The position numbers and the translations under genes are program-made. The notes under the pieces were generated by a model that saw only the letters and a list, made by a program, of their open reading frames with translations, had not been told where the DNA came from and made no database searches. Positions 47,480 through 59,876 of a stretch of DNA of 64,000 nt are shown piece by piece. The stretch spans positions 182,330-246,329 of the forward strand of contig CM039513.1 in NCBI GenBank assembly GCA_022432975.1, given 5' to 3'. How positions within the stretch are numbered: the first letter of the stretch is position 1; each line of letters starts with the position of its first letter. The DNA comes from Begonia masoniana. Its lineage: Eukaryota > Streptophyta > Magnoliopsida > Cucurbitales > Begoniaceae.

Positions 47480-50400
47480 ACGTCAATAGATTCTGATTCA
47501 AGTAGATCGATTGATTTAGACGAAACAATAACTTGTGATCCCAATATGAATTGGTATTCATACTCTACGCCTAGATATGATGATATTCGAGCATTCAATC
47601 ATTTAGAAGGTAATAAAAAAATAGAGGTGCATTCAATTTCCAAAACCCTAAGCAATGATCTTCGAACACCGATCGACTGGGAGGAAGATGAAGTAGAAAG
47701 TATACCGGTAAGGGAAGATGTAACACCCGAAAATTTGGTGTTGCGATTTCTAATTATGTGCCTAGTATTTTAAGACATTGTCATCTATTTGAGGAATAGA
47801 GAGTATTATTTATGATGTAAGTCAAGATTGTAGAAATATTTGACCAATTGAACAATGAGCCAAGTAAATGGGCTAACTAGTTACTTGGATTTTAAAGGAG
47901 GACAAATTGAGAATGGAAATGGGGTTGGTTGGCTTGAACCAATTAGAGATTGCCACCTCAAGGCTTCCCCATGAAGCTTCATGCTTTTCCTTAATTAAAA
48001 TATCTCTCTCTCTTCTACGTTCTCACTTTCCCTCTCTTGTTCTTCCCCTCCCACGAAGAAATCACCCTTCTCCTTTGATTCCAAACAGCTCCACGCCAAC
48101 GCCCAAGCCAACCCTCATCTTTCCTCTTCTAGTTTGAGTTTTAAAGAAGAAAAACATGGGAAAACCTTTCCTCTCCTCTCTAGCATTTAAAGTCGAAGAA
48201 ACACACTTTCCTTCTCTTCATTCCAAGGTATGTTTTGGGTGATTGTTAGTTGGGTTGTTTATAGATTGGTCAGTTTATGATATATATTGGGTTTATAGAT
48301 GATTTGTTGTTGATTTTGTTGAGCGTTGAGGATGTTTGGTAAACCCTAATTTGATGTACGAAAATTCTAACTAGTTGCTACATTTTCTTATTCTATTTGA
48401 TGTTAAATGGATTAAAAGTTGATCGTTGATGATTTATACGAAAAGAAAATTGGATTGATTAAAAATGTTAAGAAATCTAAGGTTAAAATACAGAGCAGTT
48501 TTGGTTCTGAGGATTTTCGGCCTATTTATTGTATTTTGTTTGCTAAATGGATTATGTCATATGAAAGTAGACATCTTAAGGATTTCATAGGCATAAGAAT
48601 TATCAAATTCGGACGGATATACAATTTGTTATGAATTTTCGAAGTCAAGATAAGGGCAGTTACGGTTTTGGAAATTCTGCCACTTATTGTGATTGGTTTT
48701 TGATAAATGGTTTGTGCTAGATGAAAATAGACACTTTAAAGAAGTTGTAGCCCTTGGAATCAAGTCATTTCGATATTTGTAGAGAAAGTTACGAATTTTA
48801 GAAGTTTGCTTAAAATTGTAAGCCAAATCCGGGTTTCGCTTGATATTAAGTTGTTTGATTAAAAATTGATCCACATGTTGATTGTTTGAAGTGCTTGATG
48901 AGAATTATGTGAAATGTGACCTATCCTTGGAGCATCTTTTGGAATTGGATTTTTATTAGATAGCCTGATAGGTGTTTAATGGTGGTTGAGATTTAAATAG
49001 GATGTGCATCCGTTTGAGTTCAATTTATGCTAGAGTGTTGATACTTGGGATTTGTTGCTAGTTGTTAAAATTTGATTACGGATGTTGGTTGTAAGATGGT
49101 AGTTATGAATTTTAATTGGAAATAGAGATTTTTGGATATTTATGTAGAAATGTTATGTTTTAGGTTTGAGGATAAATGAGTCGATCGTACCGGGTCGATT
49201 TAGCTAAGGACGTCAGGTAAGTAATGTTACATGCATGTATAGGTTCGTGCATCACCGAGGCAACACGTTCAAGACTTCTGACACTGCAGCAAACAGGTAA
49301 GTTCATACCCATAGATTGGCCCTTAAGGCCCTACATCACGGAGGTACTAAGTATTTCAGTTCTGTCGGGTTGTTTTGGGTAGAAATGTTATAGTTTGTGT
49401 TATGAGTTGTCTAAGTTCTGCTTCACAGTATGTTCTATTATTTCTGTTATCTGTTATTGTAAGTTCAGGCACAGTAGATGCTCATGCATACACGTTTTTC
49501 CCGAAAGTTCATGCAAAACTGTTTTCTGTACACGGTTTGAAGTTAAACAAGATAAAATCTGACTGAAATGTATTGGTTAAGTGCGGGACGGGGACTGGCC
49601 CTCTGGTTTTATCCTTTCCTGGGATTCTGAAAAGAAATTGTCCTTACCAAGGACCCTCTGGTTTTATCCCTTCCTGGGATTCTGAAAAACTGCTGAATGT
49701 GCTTGATAGTGCACCCTCTGCTTGTCAGTTCCCCTATAAGCCCCACTTATACGCCTCTGCCACTGAAACGTAATGAAATGTTCTGTCACTGTATTCTGAA
49801 AACTGCATGCATAGCATTCTGCATCACTGCATATTTATATATGCTCTTACTGAGCTTTAGGCTCATAGGTGAACTCCCTGATGTAGGTACTGAACCCGAA
49901 GATGGGGACTTTGTGCCTCAGACTGATGAATAGGTGGCTGGTGGATCGAGCTCATGGGGGTTTGGTTGCTGCAGCCAGACATATTTCTGTCTTGAGGTTT
50001 AAGTTTTCAGAATAAAATTTCTGTCTGTGAACTCTACTGAAATTCTGGTGTTTTGTTTTAAAACTCCGTTGGGATTCTGTTAGAAATTTGCATAATGTAT
50101 AGTTTCTGCTGTTTAAGTTTTTTTAAACCTCTGTATTTGACAGTTGTCTGTACATTCTGAAATATTCTAGAACTGTTTGGAAATCTGTCTTCTAGGGTTG
50201 TGCGTGGATGGTCTCAAGTTTTAGAGCCATCCATGCAGTTTGTTTTCTTGAACCCCTGTCACCTGTAGAGCATGATTCAAAACTTTGTTTTGAAATCGGG
50301 TTTTGGAGGTCTGAAACCTTTATGCTTTCTGTTCTGATGTTCCCTATATGTCTTTCTGTCAAAAGTTATCGAATTCTGCCTTTAAAACTATGTCTTCCGA

Positions 50401-51998
50401 TTACATCTTCCGGTGGTTACCTTGCTTACATCCACCGCTACCCGCTGCCCGTTTTAAATCTTACATCCACCGGTAAGTGTAAAAATCCAAATCTACCGCT
50501 GCCCATTTTCCCCTTCTAAAATCATGTCCACCGCTGCCCCTTTTAATTTACATCTTCCGGCTGACGTCACCCAAGTCTTCCGCCAGTGTAATTACATCTT
50601 CCGGCTGACGTCACCCAAGTCTTCCGTCAGTTTATCTACATCTTCCGACTGACGTCATCTAAGTCTTCCGCCCAGTTTTACTCGTCTTCAATTTCTTTTC
50701 TTCTGACGATTACGTTTAATGCTTGTATCTTCCGGTTGACGTCATCCATCTTCCGGCTGACGTCATCACCTCATCTGGTCTCAGTTGCTGTCTGCTTCTT
50801 CCGGCTGACGTCATCTCCTCTTCCGGCTGACGTCACCCACTGTTTACTTCTTCCGATTTCAGAGCATCACTTTGGTTTAATTTTATCTACCGCCCAATAG
50901 TATTCTGCTTCTTTTAAAACTAAGTCTTCCGCCAGTCTTTCGATAGTCTTCCACCTAAGTCTTCCGACTCCATTTTCGGTTTTCTGCTATTATTTATAAC
51001 TGTTACCTAGATTCTCTTTGCAGGTCTTCCTACACTCTTCAGATTTCTCCTTGCCTGATGTTCTAAATGTCCAAAGACTAGTTTACTTCTGTCTCCTGTT
51101 TTCTTCAGTTTGTTATTTATGTGGTTCAAAGGCCAACATATTTTCTGATTCTGTTCCAAGTATTCTGATTCCCTTCTGCTGTTTATCCTGTAGTTCGATT
51201 TCTAACTGTTCTTCCCATTTCGGTTTTGTCTCCAGAGAACTCTCCCTCCCCATCAAGGTTTTAAAAGTATAATGTTCAAACTCTGTGAAGCTTTAAAGTT
51301 TGTAAATGTTCTGTTCCCTGTTGTTCAAAAAAAAATAGTCACCGTTTACTGTTTTCCGTTAACTGTCCCGGAGTGACGGCTTGGTTCTCGGACTCCGATC
51401 GGGGTTCGATTTCGGGCTGTCACAGAAGAAATCCCAATGATATTTTATTTGGGTAAAAAATATAGTTTTTAAAAAAAAAATTAGAGAAGAAATAGTCGAA
51501 TATGCCTTGACAAATGGTTATGGGTTCAAATTCACCAAAAGTGACTCTCGACGACTGACGGCTGTGTGTGATGAGGGTTGTGAGTGGCGATTGCATAGTT
51601 CGATGATGCAAAACGAGCTTACTTTTCAAATAAAGAGTTTGATCAATTTTCACAGTTGTTCAAAGAAAATTGAGAATCGACACGCTACAGCAAAATGGGT
51701 GGCAAATCATTATTTGGAAACGTTTAAAAGTCAACCTACGTGAAAAATCTCTTCCATTATCGAGACAGTGATGAATGATTTGAATGTAAATATTACACCC
51801 AGTCTTGCTAGGAGAGCAAAAAGCGAAGCTCGGAAACTTAATGAATGCCTAAACGACGAACCTGGTAGACCGAAAAAGACAAGAGTGCGAGATGTCGATG
51901 AGCCGTCAAGTTCGACAGTTAGTCGGAAAAACTCGACGAAATCGTGTCGTATATGTCGGCAACATGGACATAATAGTCGCACTTATCTTCAGAGATGA
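47480..51998 (+). pseudogene. MULE (MuDR-type) transposase remnant split by a solo LTR
   Basis: The first part (47480-47718) reads up to EDEVESIPVRE. After the solo LTR (51425 onward) it resumes and reaches the MuDR DNA-binding segment EYALTNGYGFKFTKSDSRRL and CEWRLHSS, with several stops. A further segment reads VNITPSLARRAKSEA and then passes directly to the C-terminal zinc knuckle CRICRQHGHNSRT. The catalytic DDE core normally between these two is missing. It cannot encode an active transposase. Confidence 0.75.
47719..51424 (+). mobile_element. solo LTR (3706 bp) of a gypsy-type retrotransposon
   Basis: Starts TGTAACACCCG and ends GGGCTGTCACA, with an exact target duplication GAAGA (47714-47718 and 51425-51429). 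It is homologous in the opposite sense to 29331-32015 (for example the GGCCCTTAAGGCCCTACATC block at 49319), but has about 900 extra bases in its first part. The region 50390-50960 has repeated CTTCCGGCTGACGTCA words. No gag or pol. Confidence 0.85.
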
Positions 51999-52299
51999 TC
52001 CACTTCTGACGCTGCTTATCAAGACACCTTTATAAGTTTCCACACATTTGACGGGACGCAGGTGCATTTCAATACATTATTTTGCTCATTAAAATGTTGT
52101 CATTATTTTTTAATATAGTTTTCATTATGTGCAGGAATTATTGACATGGCCGCGACAGAAATGAATGACTATATATTTATTATAATTTTTAATTTATGTA
52201 TTTATTGTAATATATAATTTTAGATTTATTATAATAGATAATTTCGTGATATTATAATATCTGTTTTTCCCATTCAGTATTAGTTTTTTGCAATGCACA

Positions 52300-53066
52300 T
52301 GATAAGAAACCTGATGTTTGACAATTATCTCTAAGGGTTATCATTTATCTCTTTTATACTGAAGCCACGGTATCAAACCTTATCAGATACATCTCATGTG
52401 TCGTGGGCTCACCAGTAGAAGGCTCCGTTCCTCCATCCTAAATATCACACGATGCACGAGAGCTCTTTGGCATGGGTTGCTCTGAAATTTCTTTTGGTGA
52501 TACAATAATTGAAGTCAACACTCCTGGTAAGTTCTTACAATACCTGCCTCAGCAAACGATAAACGGTTGTTACTATGATTAGTTATTACTAAAAAGAGGG
52601 AAAGAAATTGTTGTGAGTAGACCGATTTGGAAATAGCATTCTGGATGGTAGAGTTGAAAATATTTTCTCATTTCTGAAAATGATACTCTACTTTTGAATA
52701 GTGCGATTTATTTAAGTAATCTATGTCTGCAAGTGGTTGAGTCGGTAATTTTTGTGTAGGATATAAAATGTCATGCCTTGCTGCAATCATTCTTTAAACT
52801 TTTATATGGTTGTATACGATTTACTTATTTATCATATGACATAATAAAGAACGGTTCATTTATTTTCACAAATGAGAATGAGAACTGTGGATTCCTCGGT
52901 CTCTAGTCTTCGAGGCGTTTACATGCTACATAGAATTGGAGTGAAGACAAACGTAGATCTTGGAAATTTTCTACCGGCTGGAGATATCACCCGCAACCAG
53001 GGCGTCCATCTCATTCGGAAACCGCAATTGCCTTTACAAGCCACTGATCATGCCTCCAAGCTATGA
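52300..53066 (+). pseudogene. hydroxymethylglutaryl-CoA lyase pseudogene fragment, copy 3
   Basis: Exon A (to about 52527) reads YISCVVGSPVEGSVPPS, then an in-frame TAA, then MGCSEISFGDTIIEV before a GTAAG donor. Exon B (about 52873-53066) reads VDSSVSSLRGVYMLHRIGVKT and ends ATDHASKL with a stop, matching the C-terminus of HMG-CoA lyase. It lacks the family's glycine-rich block after VDSS, as do the other copies. Exon B is in frame only here. Confidence 0.8.
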
Positions 53067-54063
53067 GGTACAATCATCAAAGAAACTCCATTTTAGCTGT
53101 GCTTCTGAATTTTAAAGGTCATGATGATTTCACTTACCTCTTGCGGTGCCAATCTATAATCAGTCCTGCTCACTCGAACTTCTATGGGTTTTTTGCACAT
53201 TGTGATTGAAATACATGATCCTATGAAAGTAAATGTTACACTTGGGAAGAGTTTATCCTTCATAAAACAAAAAAAGGAGATCATACTTGATAGACACTGA
53301 AACCGTGTGAAACATATACAATAGCCATCACATGTATCAGATCGGAACTGTCACCCATTGCTCCATGGTTTCAAAACCGCAACCAAGGAATTCTGGAACC
53401 GGAATTAGAACCGACCATGTTTCACGGTTCAGTTCAAAATAAAAAAAAATATTTACATTTTTTATTATTTTTATGTTAAGTTTTTGGAGTTTGGGTTGAG
53501 TTACAGGGTAAATTTTTAACATGGTTCGGTTTTTGATTTTCAAAACCGTTGACTAAACCGTGACTGAAACCACGGTTCCGGTTAAGACCGTAGTCCCTGT
53601 CCCATTTTCCCTACCCCATGATAGCAAGTATTGAGGATTCCCTTAGCCACAAGATATTTCAGTTGTCCACTTAGATTTGTAATAAGCCCAAGAAAAATAT
53701 TGTTAAAACATTTAGGAGCCTCTTGGTACACTTTTGACATGGTGCTGGTACATTGTTCAAAGATGTCTTTACTGGTGTTGATCCAAATTTGAGATCCATT
53801 TACAAGAAGACAAGTAGACAAGGTACCAGATAAATCTAGATTGCTGTTTTTTTTTTTTAACTCTTATATCGAACTTTTATCTTGAAAAATTCTTCAATAA
53901 ATAAGTATAAAAGTTATAATTATAAATCAAAATTAAATTTATGGAAGCATTGACATACCCATAATGGAAGTAAATATGATAGTAACAAAACCTTCTTCAA
54001 AAAGTCTTGAGGTCTAGGAATAAGACTACGTAAGCAATATATTAATTTTCTTCGCCAGCAAAA

Positions 54064-54329
54064 GACTAGATGTAATAACATTGTCATTTATAGACTCGAA
54101 AGTCCATGAACCCATTATCTACTCATGAATTCTTGAGGGCAAAGTCATGAAGAATGGAAGTTCCTTACACCCTTTGACATCTACATGCGAGCTCGTGACT
54201 AGATGTAATAACATTGTCATTTGTAGACTCGAAAGTCCATGAACCCATTATCTACTCATGAATTCTTGAGGACAAAGTCATGAAGAATGGAGGTTCCATA
54301 CACCCTTTGACATCTACATGTGAGCTCGT
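54064..54329 (+). repeat. 133-bp tandem duplication
   Basis: Two copies (54064-54196 and 54197-54329) of a unit beginning GACTAGATGTAATAACATTG. Each includes the uninterrupted CCATTATC site of the Pack-hAT. Confidence 0.9.
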
Positions 54330-54950
54330 CGGAGTACACGTAGCAAGTAAAAATATAGGTCCAATGTTACGTTTGTTTTTTAAATTTTCACTCTATTTTG
54401 CATGTTTTGACTGGATGTTCATTAAATAGCTTAAATTATTTATTATTTAGATTAAATATTAAATTAATTAATAAATAACATTTAATTTTCACGTCACAAA
54501 GTAAAATACAAAAAAAGAGCACTTGGATTTATCTAAAATTAAGTAATGCTAGCAGCGTTAACCTTTCATTGCCTACACCTTTTGCTTTACAACCATTTAC
54601 TGTTTAACAATGTATATAGCGTCTCGTGCGAGTGAATAAACATGTTGGATCATTTATTGCTTAATTAATTACCTTTTACATTGAATGAATGAAACAAAAA
54701 GTATTTTGACATTTATATATTAGGATGGTTCGCTGTTAAAGGCTAAAATGGAAGAGGTAGAGGGAGAAGAGAGAGTTAAAGAAATTGAAGGAAAAAAATG
54801 CATGTTAATGGAACCAACACGTGCATAATGTCAGATTTATTTAACTTTACACGATATATATAAACTAAACATTATATATTATGATTATGATATAATAAAT
54901 GCCCATTAAAAGTAGTTTATAAGATTTAATTCTCGGGCCAAGAATATGTT

Positions 54951-55187
54951 GATAGAGATTTGCTTAACGGAAGATCATTGTACTCGTTTTCCTGCTCTTT
55001 TGATTTCACAATGGATTCAGGTACGAAATTCTTTAACTCTTGATTTTCTAAAATGGATAAACTAATCTTGGGAATATGGAATTAGGTTTCCAATTTATGT
55101 TTCATAGAACTTAGGTCAATTAAGTTCTAAAAGAAGATGCCTGAAAAATCATACACAAAGATAAGAATTAAGGCAGATGGATTATTA
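54951..55187. other. short region of unknown origin before the copia LTR
   Basis: Includes ATGGATTCAGGTACG (about 55011-55025), which resembles the copia exon 1/donor region at 55453. It may be a remnant of an earlier LTR. Confidence 0.3.
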
Positions 55188-55641
55188 TGTTGGATTTTTG
55201 GTCGTTTCCATTGAATGCTCTAAATGAAAAGTCAAATGTCTTTTAATGAATCACGTGATATGACCCATGTGTATGATTTTTTATTGGTAAAAATATAGGT
55301 ACATATTTTTATATTAATTTGATGGAAGTTAATATAAAGAGAAGCAATGAAAGGGTTCTCTTTTCACCGAATAGAGTACGATAGTCTTCCTCCATCAGAA
55401 ACTATCAGAAAGTTTTAGAAGGCCAGAAGAGAGAAAATCCTTTTCTCACAGCATGGATCCAAGTAAGTAACAATAATTTTATTGCTTAAGATTAGTGAAA
55501 ATCAATTGTTTAAGTTCCTGTTATTTCTCTATGATGTTTCTGTTATTTCTCCTATGATGCAAAAGAGGATAAAAGAGAAAATTGATGCAAAAGAAAAGAA
55601 AAGAGAAGAGAAAATTAATGAAAATCAAGTTAAAGCTAACA
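55188..55641 (+). repeat. probable 5' LTR of the copia element
   Basis: TG...CA bounded, with a TATA-like AATATAAAGAG near 55331. It contains the putative first gag exon (55453-55462). The end is fixed by the primer site at 55644. Confidence 0.6.
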
Positions 55642-57395
55642 TGTGGTATCAGAGCGTGAGTTTTTGAACAATTGATTTTTCATAATGAATAATCGTATGT
55701 TTATTTGTTGCATAATTGTTTTTTCTCAAAATAAAAGTTTCCGGCATTACTGTTCATGGGCGGATTTACTGTTCATACCGACGTTACTATTCATGGCCGG
55801 ATTTACTGTTCATACCGGAGTTACTGTTCATGGCCGGATTTTAATGTTCATTCCGGCCGATTAATGTTCATAAAAAAAATATATATATTATTGTTCATAT
55901 TAAAATGATGTTTTGATTATTTTGTTTAAAAATGACAATTACGTTTTATCATTATTAATTATTGAAATTAGATCAAAATATAATAAATGTTATTATTATT
56001 TCATTTGATATCTACATTATGATGATTTGTTAGTCACCAAAGTGGCCGAATCAGAATGTTTTTTTCAGATATAAAATTAAATAAATGTAATTACTCATGT
56101 TTTATGTGATGCTCAATAATGAAAATGACATGATGAGAATAAGATTGTGACATGAGTATATAATTTTTCATGATTATAAAATATGTTGAATCGCCCAAAG
56201 GTGGATTGGTTATTTTATAATTATGAATATGATTGTGGTAAATTGATATACCTTAAGTAGGTGTGTTTAGTATATCCAAAGATAACAAACATGTCTATTT
56301 CGAGTATGTTAATTACCAATTATGTGAAATTTAAGATGAGCATCAATTATGTTTATAATTATGTATTGTTGTGTCACCCAAAGGAGAACTTCAATATATA
56401 TTAATGATTGTTTGATTGCCTTACTCAAAGCATTAATGTATAATCGTGTTTTATATTTTGCAGCATCTATTCCTGCTGCTCTTCATTCGCAAGCCACATC
56501 TGTTGTGAAGTTTTCTGGTCTAAATTTCTCTGAATGGTGCGAACAAGTTCAGTTTCACCTTGGTGTTCTGGATCTTGATTTAGCACTTGTAAGTGAGAAA
56601 CCAGCTGCTATAACTGAAACTAGTAGCACAAATCAAAGATCGTTCTATAATGCTTGGGAAAGATCAAACAGACTAAGCTTAATGTTTATGCGAATGACAG
56701 TAGCAAGTAACATCAAGTCCACATTTTCGAACACCAAAAGTGCTATGGAATTTATGAAATTTGTGAAAGAATGTTCTCAGTCAGAATCAGCTGATAAATC
56801 ACTTGCTGGAACACTGATGGGTACTTTGACCACCATGAAGTTTGATGGTTCACGTATCATGCATGAACATGTTGTCGAAATGACAAACATGACAGCAAGA
56901 TTAAAATCCATAGGAATGGAAGTGAACGAGAACTTCCTAGTGACATTCATCCTGAACTCCTTGCCTCCTCAATATGGCCCATTTCATATGAGCAATAATA
57001 CTATGAGGACTAAATGGAATGTGCATGAATTACAAAGCATGCTCATTCAGGAAGAAGCAAGGCTAAAGAAACCAGGAATTCAAGCTGTCAATCTCATGAA
57101 TTATGAAGGAGCTGGAAAGAAACCAGGAAAGAAAGGTGGAAAGGGTAAGAAAGGACTATCATCGGTAACTCAGTCCTCTTTCCAAATTCACAAGAAGGAA
57201 CAGAAGAAAGATAAGTGTCATTTCTGTGGAAAACAAGGACACTATCAGAAAGATTGCCTGAAACGTAAGACATGGTTCGAAAAGAAAGGTAAGTCTAGTG
57301 CTTTAGTATGTTTCAAATCAAATTTAACTGAAGTTCCTTGTAATACTTGGTGGATTGATTCTGGTTGTACTACTCACGTTTCTAATACGATGTAG
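55453..57395 (+). CDS. copia gag-protease, probably spliced (exons 55453-55462 and 56464-57395)
   Basis: The gag domain is recognisable from VKFSGLNFSEWCEQV. A CCHC knuckle CHFCGKQGHYQKDC and the protease motif WWIDSGCTTH follow. The unspliced frame has no good start before the gag domain. A short exon ATGGATCCAA ending at a GTAAGTAA donor (55463) joins a TATTTTGCAG acceptor (ending 56463) in frame to give MDPTSIPAALHSQ. The 1001-bp intron would contain the primer site, so genomic RNA would be the unspliced form. The frame ends at TAG (57393-57395). Confidence 0.7.
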
Positions 57396-59060
57396 GGATT
57401 CCTTATGACCCAAACCATAAGCCCAAATGAAAGATATATTTATATGGGCAATCGGATGAAAGTTCCAGTTGAAGCTATTGGAACTTACCGGTTAATGTTG
57501 GACACCGGACATCAATTAGATCTTTTTCAAACTGTTTATGTTCCATCTGTTTCTCGTAATTTAGTTTCATTATCGAAACTTGATACAGCTGGATATTCCT
57601 GTATGTTTGGGAATGAATGTTTTAGTTTGTATAAAGATAATGTTCTTATTGGTACTGGTGTTTTATATGATAGTTTGTACAAGTTAAAGCTTGATTATTG
57701 TTTTACTGAAACCCTTGTAATTGAGCATCGTAATGTTGGAACGAAACGTGGTATAATGAATGAATGTTCTGCTAATTTGTGGCATAAACGATTAGGTCAT
57801 ATATCCAAAGAAAGAATGGAAAGATTGATAAAGCAATCAATTCTTCCAAATTTGAATTTTAATGATCTAAATATTTGTGTTGATTGTATTAAAGGAAAGA
57901 AAACGAGAAACACAAGTAAGAAAGTAGCCACAAAAAGCAAACAGCTCCTTGAAATTATACACACCGATATATGTGGTCTGTTTGATGTTCCATCCTTTGG
58001 TGGAGAAAGGTATTTTATCACCTTTATTGATGATTTTTCACGTTATGGTTATATCTATCTACTTAATGAAAAATCTCAATCAGTAAATGCTCTCGAAGTG
58101 TTTGTTACTGAGGTTGAAAGACAATTAGATAGAAAAGTGAAAATTATGAGATCTGATAGAGGTGGTGAATATTATGGAAGTTATGATGAAAATGGACAAC
58201 ATCTAGGTCCATTTGCTAAATTCCTAGAAAGTCGTGGTATTTGTGCACAATACACAATGCCAGGAACACCAGAACAGAATAGTGTTGCAGAAAGGCGTAA
58301 TCGTACTTTGATGGATATGGTTAGGAGTATGTTAAGTAATTCATCTTTACCCTTGTCATTGTGGATGTATGCTTTAAGGACTGCTGTATACTTATTAAAC
58401 AGGGTTTCTAGTAAGGCAGTTTCAAATACTCCATTTGAACTGTGGACAGGTAGGAAACCCAGTTTAAGGCATCTGCATGTTTGGGGTTGCCCAGCAGAAG
58501 TAAGAATTTATAATCCACATGAAAGAAAACTGGATTCAAGAACAACCAGTGGTTTTTTCATTGGTTATCCAGAAAAATCAAAAGAGTATAGATTTTATTG
58601 TCCTAGCCATAGTACGAGAATAGTTGAAACTGGGAATGCTAGGTTCATTGAAAGTGGTGACATCAGTGGGAGTTTGGAACCACGTAAAGTGGAAATTAAA
58701 GAAGTTAGGGTGCAAGTTCCAATACCCATAACTTCTACTCAAGTTGTTGTTCCACCAGTTGTTGATCATATTAATGATTTACACGAACAACAAATTAATG
58801 ATCAAACTCCACGTAATGAGGTTATCACGAATGAACCTAGAAGAGATGAACCACTAGAAATACCATTAAGACGATCTGTAAGAGAAAGAAGATCTGCTAT
58901 TTCTAATGATTATGTGGTTTATCTTCAAGAGTCCGATTATGATTTAGGACTTGATGATGATCCAGTTTCGCTTTCACAGGCCATGGAAAGTGAACATGCT
59001 GATAAATGGTTAAATGCCATGAAAGATGAGTTGAAATCAATGGAACAGAATGAAGTTTAG
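57396..59060 (+). CDS. copia protease end and integrase
   Basis: Same frame as gag, after one TAG. It has the integrase zinc head (LWHKRLGHISKERM, then CVDCIKGK), core acidic residues in HTDICGLF, RSDRGGEY and TPEQNSVAERRNRTL, and the C-terminal GFFIGYPEKSKEYRFY. It ends at TAG after MEQNEV, at the point where RT normally continues with Trp. Confidence 0.9.
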   Translation, partial: GFLMTQTISPNERYIYMGNRMKVPVEAIGTYRLMLDTGHQLDLFQTVYVPSVSRNLVSLSKLDTAGYSCMFGNECFSLYKDNVLIGTGVLYDSLYKLKLDYCFTETLVIEHRNVGTKRGIMNECSANLWHKRLGHISKERMERLIKQSILPNLNFNDLNICVDCIKGKKTRNTSKKVATKSKQLLEIIHTDICGLFDVPSFGGERYFITFIDDFSRYGYIYLLNEKSQSVNALEVFVTEVERQLDRKVKIMRSDRGGEYYGSYDENGQHLGPFAKFLESRGICAQYTMPGTPEQNSVAERRNRTLMDMVRSMLSNSSLPLSLWMYALRTAVYLLNRVSSKAVSNTPFELWTGRKPSLRHLHVWGCPAEVRIYNPHERKLDSRTTSGFFIGYPEKSKEYRFYCPSHSTRIVETGNARFIESGDISGSLEPRKVEIKEVRVQVPIPITSTQVVVPPVVDHINDLHEQQINDQTPRNEVITNEPRRDEPLEIPLRRSVRERRSAISNDYVVYLQESDYDLGLDDDPVSLSQAMESEHADKWLNAMKDELKSMEQNEV

Positions 59061-59876
59061 GAATTCGTCGAATTGCCAGAAGGTTGTAAAAGAGTTGGGT
59101 GTAAATGGGTCTTTAAGACCAAACGCGACTCTAATGGCAATATCGAACGAAATAAAGCCAGACTTGTTGCCAAAGGTTTTACTCAGAAAGATGACATTGA
59201 TTACAAAGAAACTTTTTCTCCTATTTCGAAAACGGATTCTTTCAGAATTATTATGGCAATGGTAGCTCATTATGATTTAGAGATTCATCAAATGGACGTA
59301 AAAACCGCCTTTTTAAATGGGAATTTAGATGAAGATGTTTATATGGATCAACCTGAAAGTTTTGTCATTAAAGGACAAGAACACATGGTGTGTAAACTAA
59401 AGAAATCAATATACGGACTTAAACAAGCTTCCTGACAATGGTATCTTAAGTTTAACGATACTATCACCTTCTTTGGATTTAAGGAAAACATCGTTGATCG
59501 GTGTATATATCTAAAGGTCAGTGGGAGTAAGTTTATATTTCTGATTCTGTATGTTGATGATATCTTACTTGCTACTAATGATCTTGGCTTAATGTACGAA
59601 ACCAAGAAATATCTCGATAGAAACTTTGAAATGAAAAATATGGGAGAGGCATCCTTTGTGATTGGAATTGAAATATTCCGGAATAAATCACAAGGATTGT
59701 TGGGATTGTCTCAGAAAGCCTATATTAATAAAGTTCTAGAGAGATTCAGAATGGAAAAATGTTCGGCAAGTGTTGTTCCGATTCAGAAAGGAGATAAATT
59801 TAATCTCAATCAATGTCCAAAGAATGAATTGAAACGTGCACAAATGAAAGATATTCCTTATGCATCTATTTGTTGA
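59061..59876 (+). CDS. copia reverse transcriptase, truncated
   Basis: Continues in frame with KWVFKTKRDSNGN, MDVKTAFLNGNL and IYGLKQAS, one TGA (59433-59435), then the active-site box LYVDDILLATND. It stops after PYAS near 59870, where the next element's LTR starts. The RT end and all of RNase H are absent. Confidence 0.88.

Larger units (their letters stand above)
52268..54950 (+). repeat. third copy of the HMG-CoA-lyase pseudogene segment
   Basis: Same orientation as about 14143-17022 plus about 21556-21658. It lacks the Pack-hAT and the pararetroviral insertion and so shows both empty sites. It carries about 170 extra bases near 54530-54715 and a private 133-bp tandem duplication. Confidence 0.85.
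55188..59870 (+). mobile_element. Ty1/copia element, 3' end truncated by another element
   Basis: A probable 5' LTR (55188-55641, TGTTGG...CTAACA) is followed at 55644 by the primer site TGGTATCAGAGC. Gag, protease, integrase and RT follow in one frame with three stop codons. RT ends abruptly after PYASI, where a second copia element begins at 59871. No 3' LTR is in the window, so the LTR start is a best guess. Confidence 0.85.
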
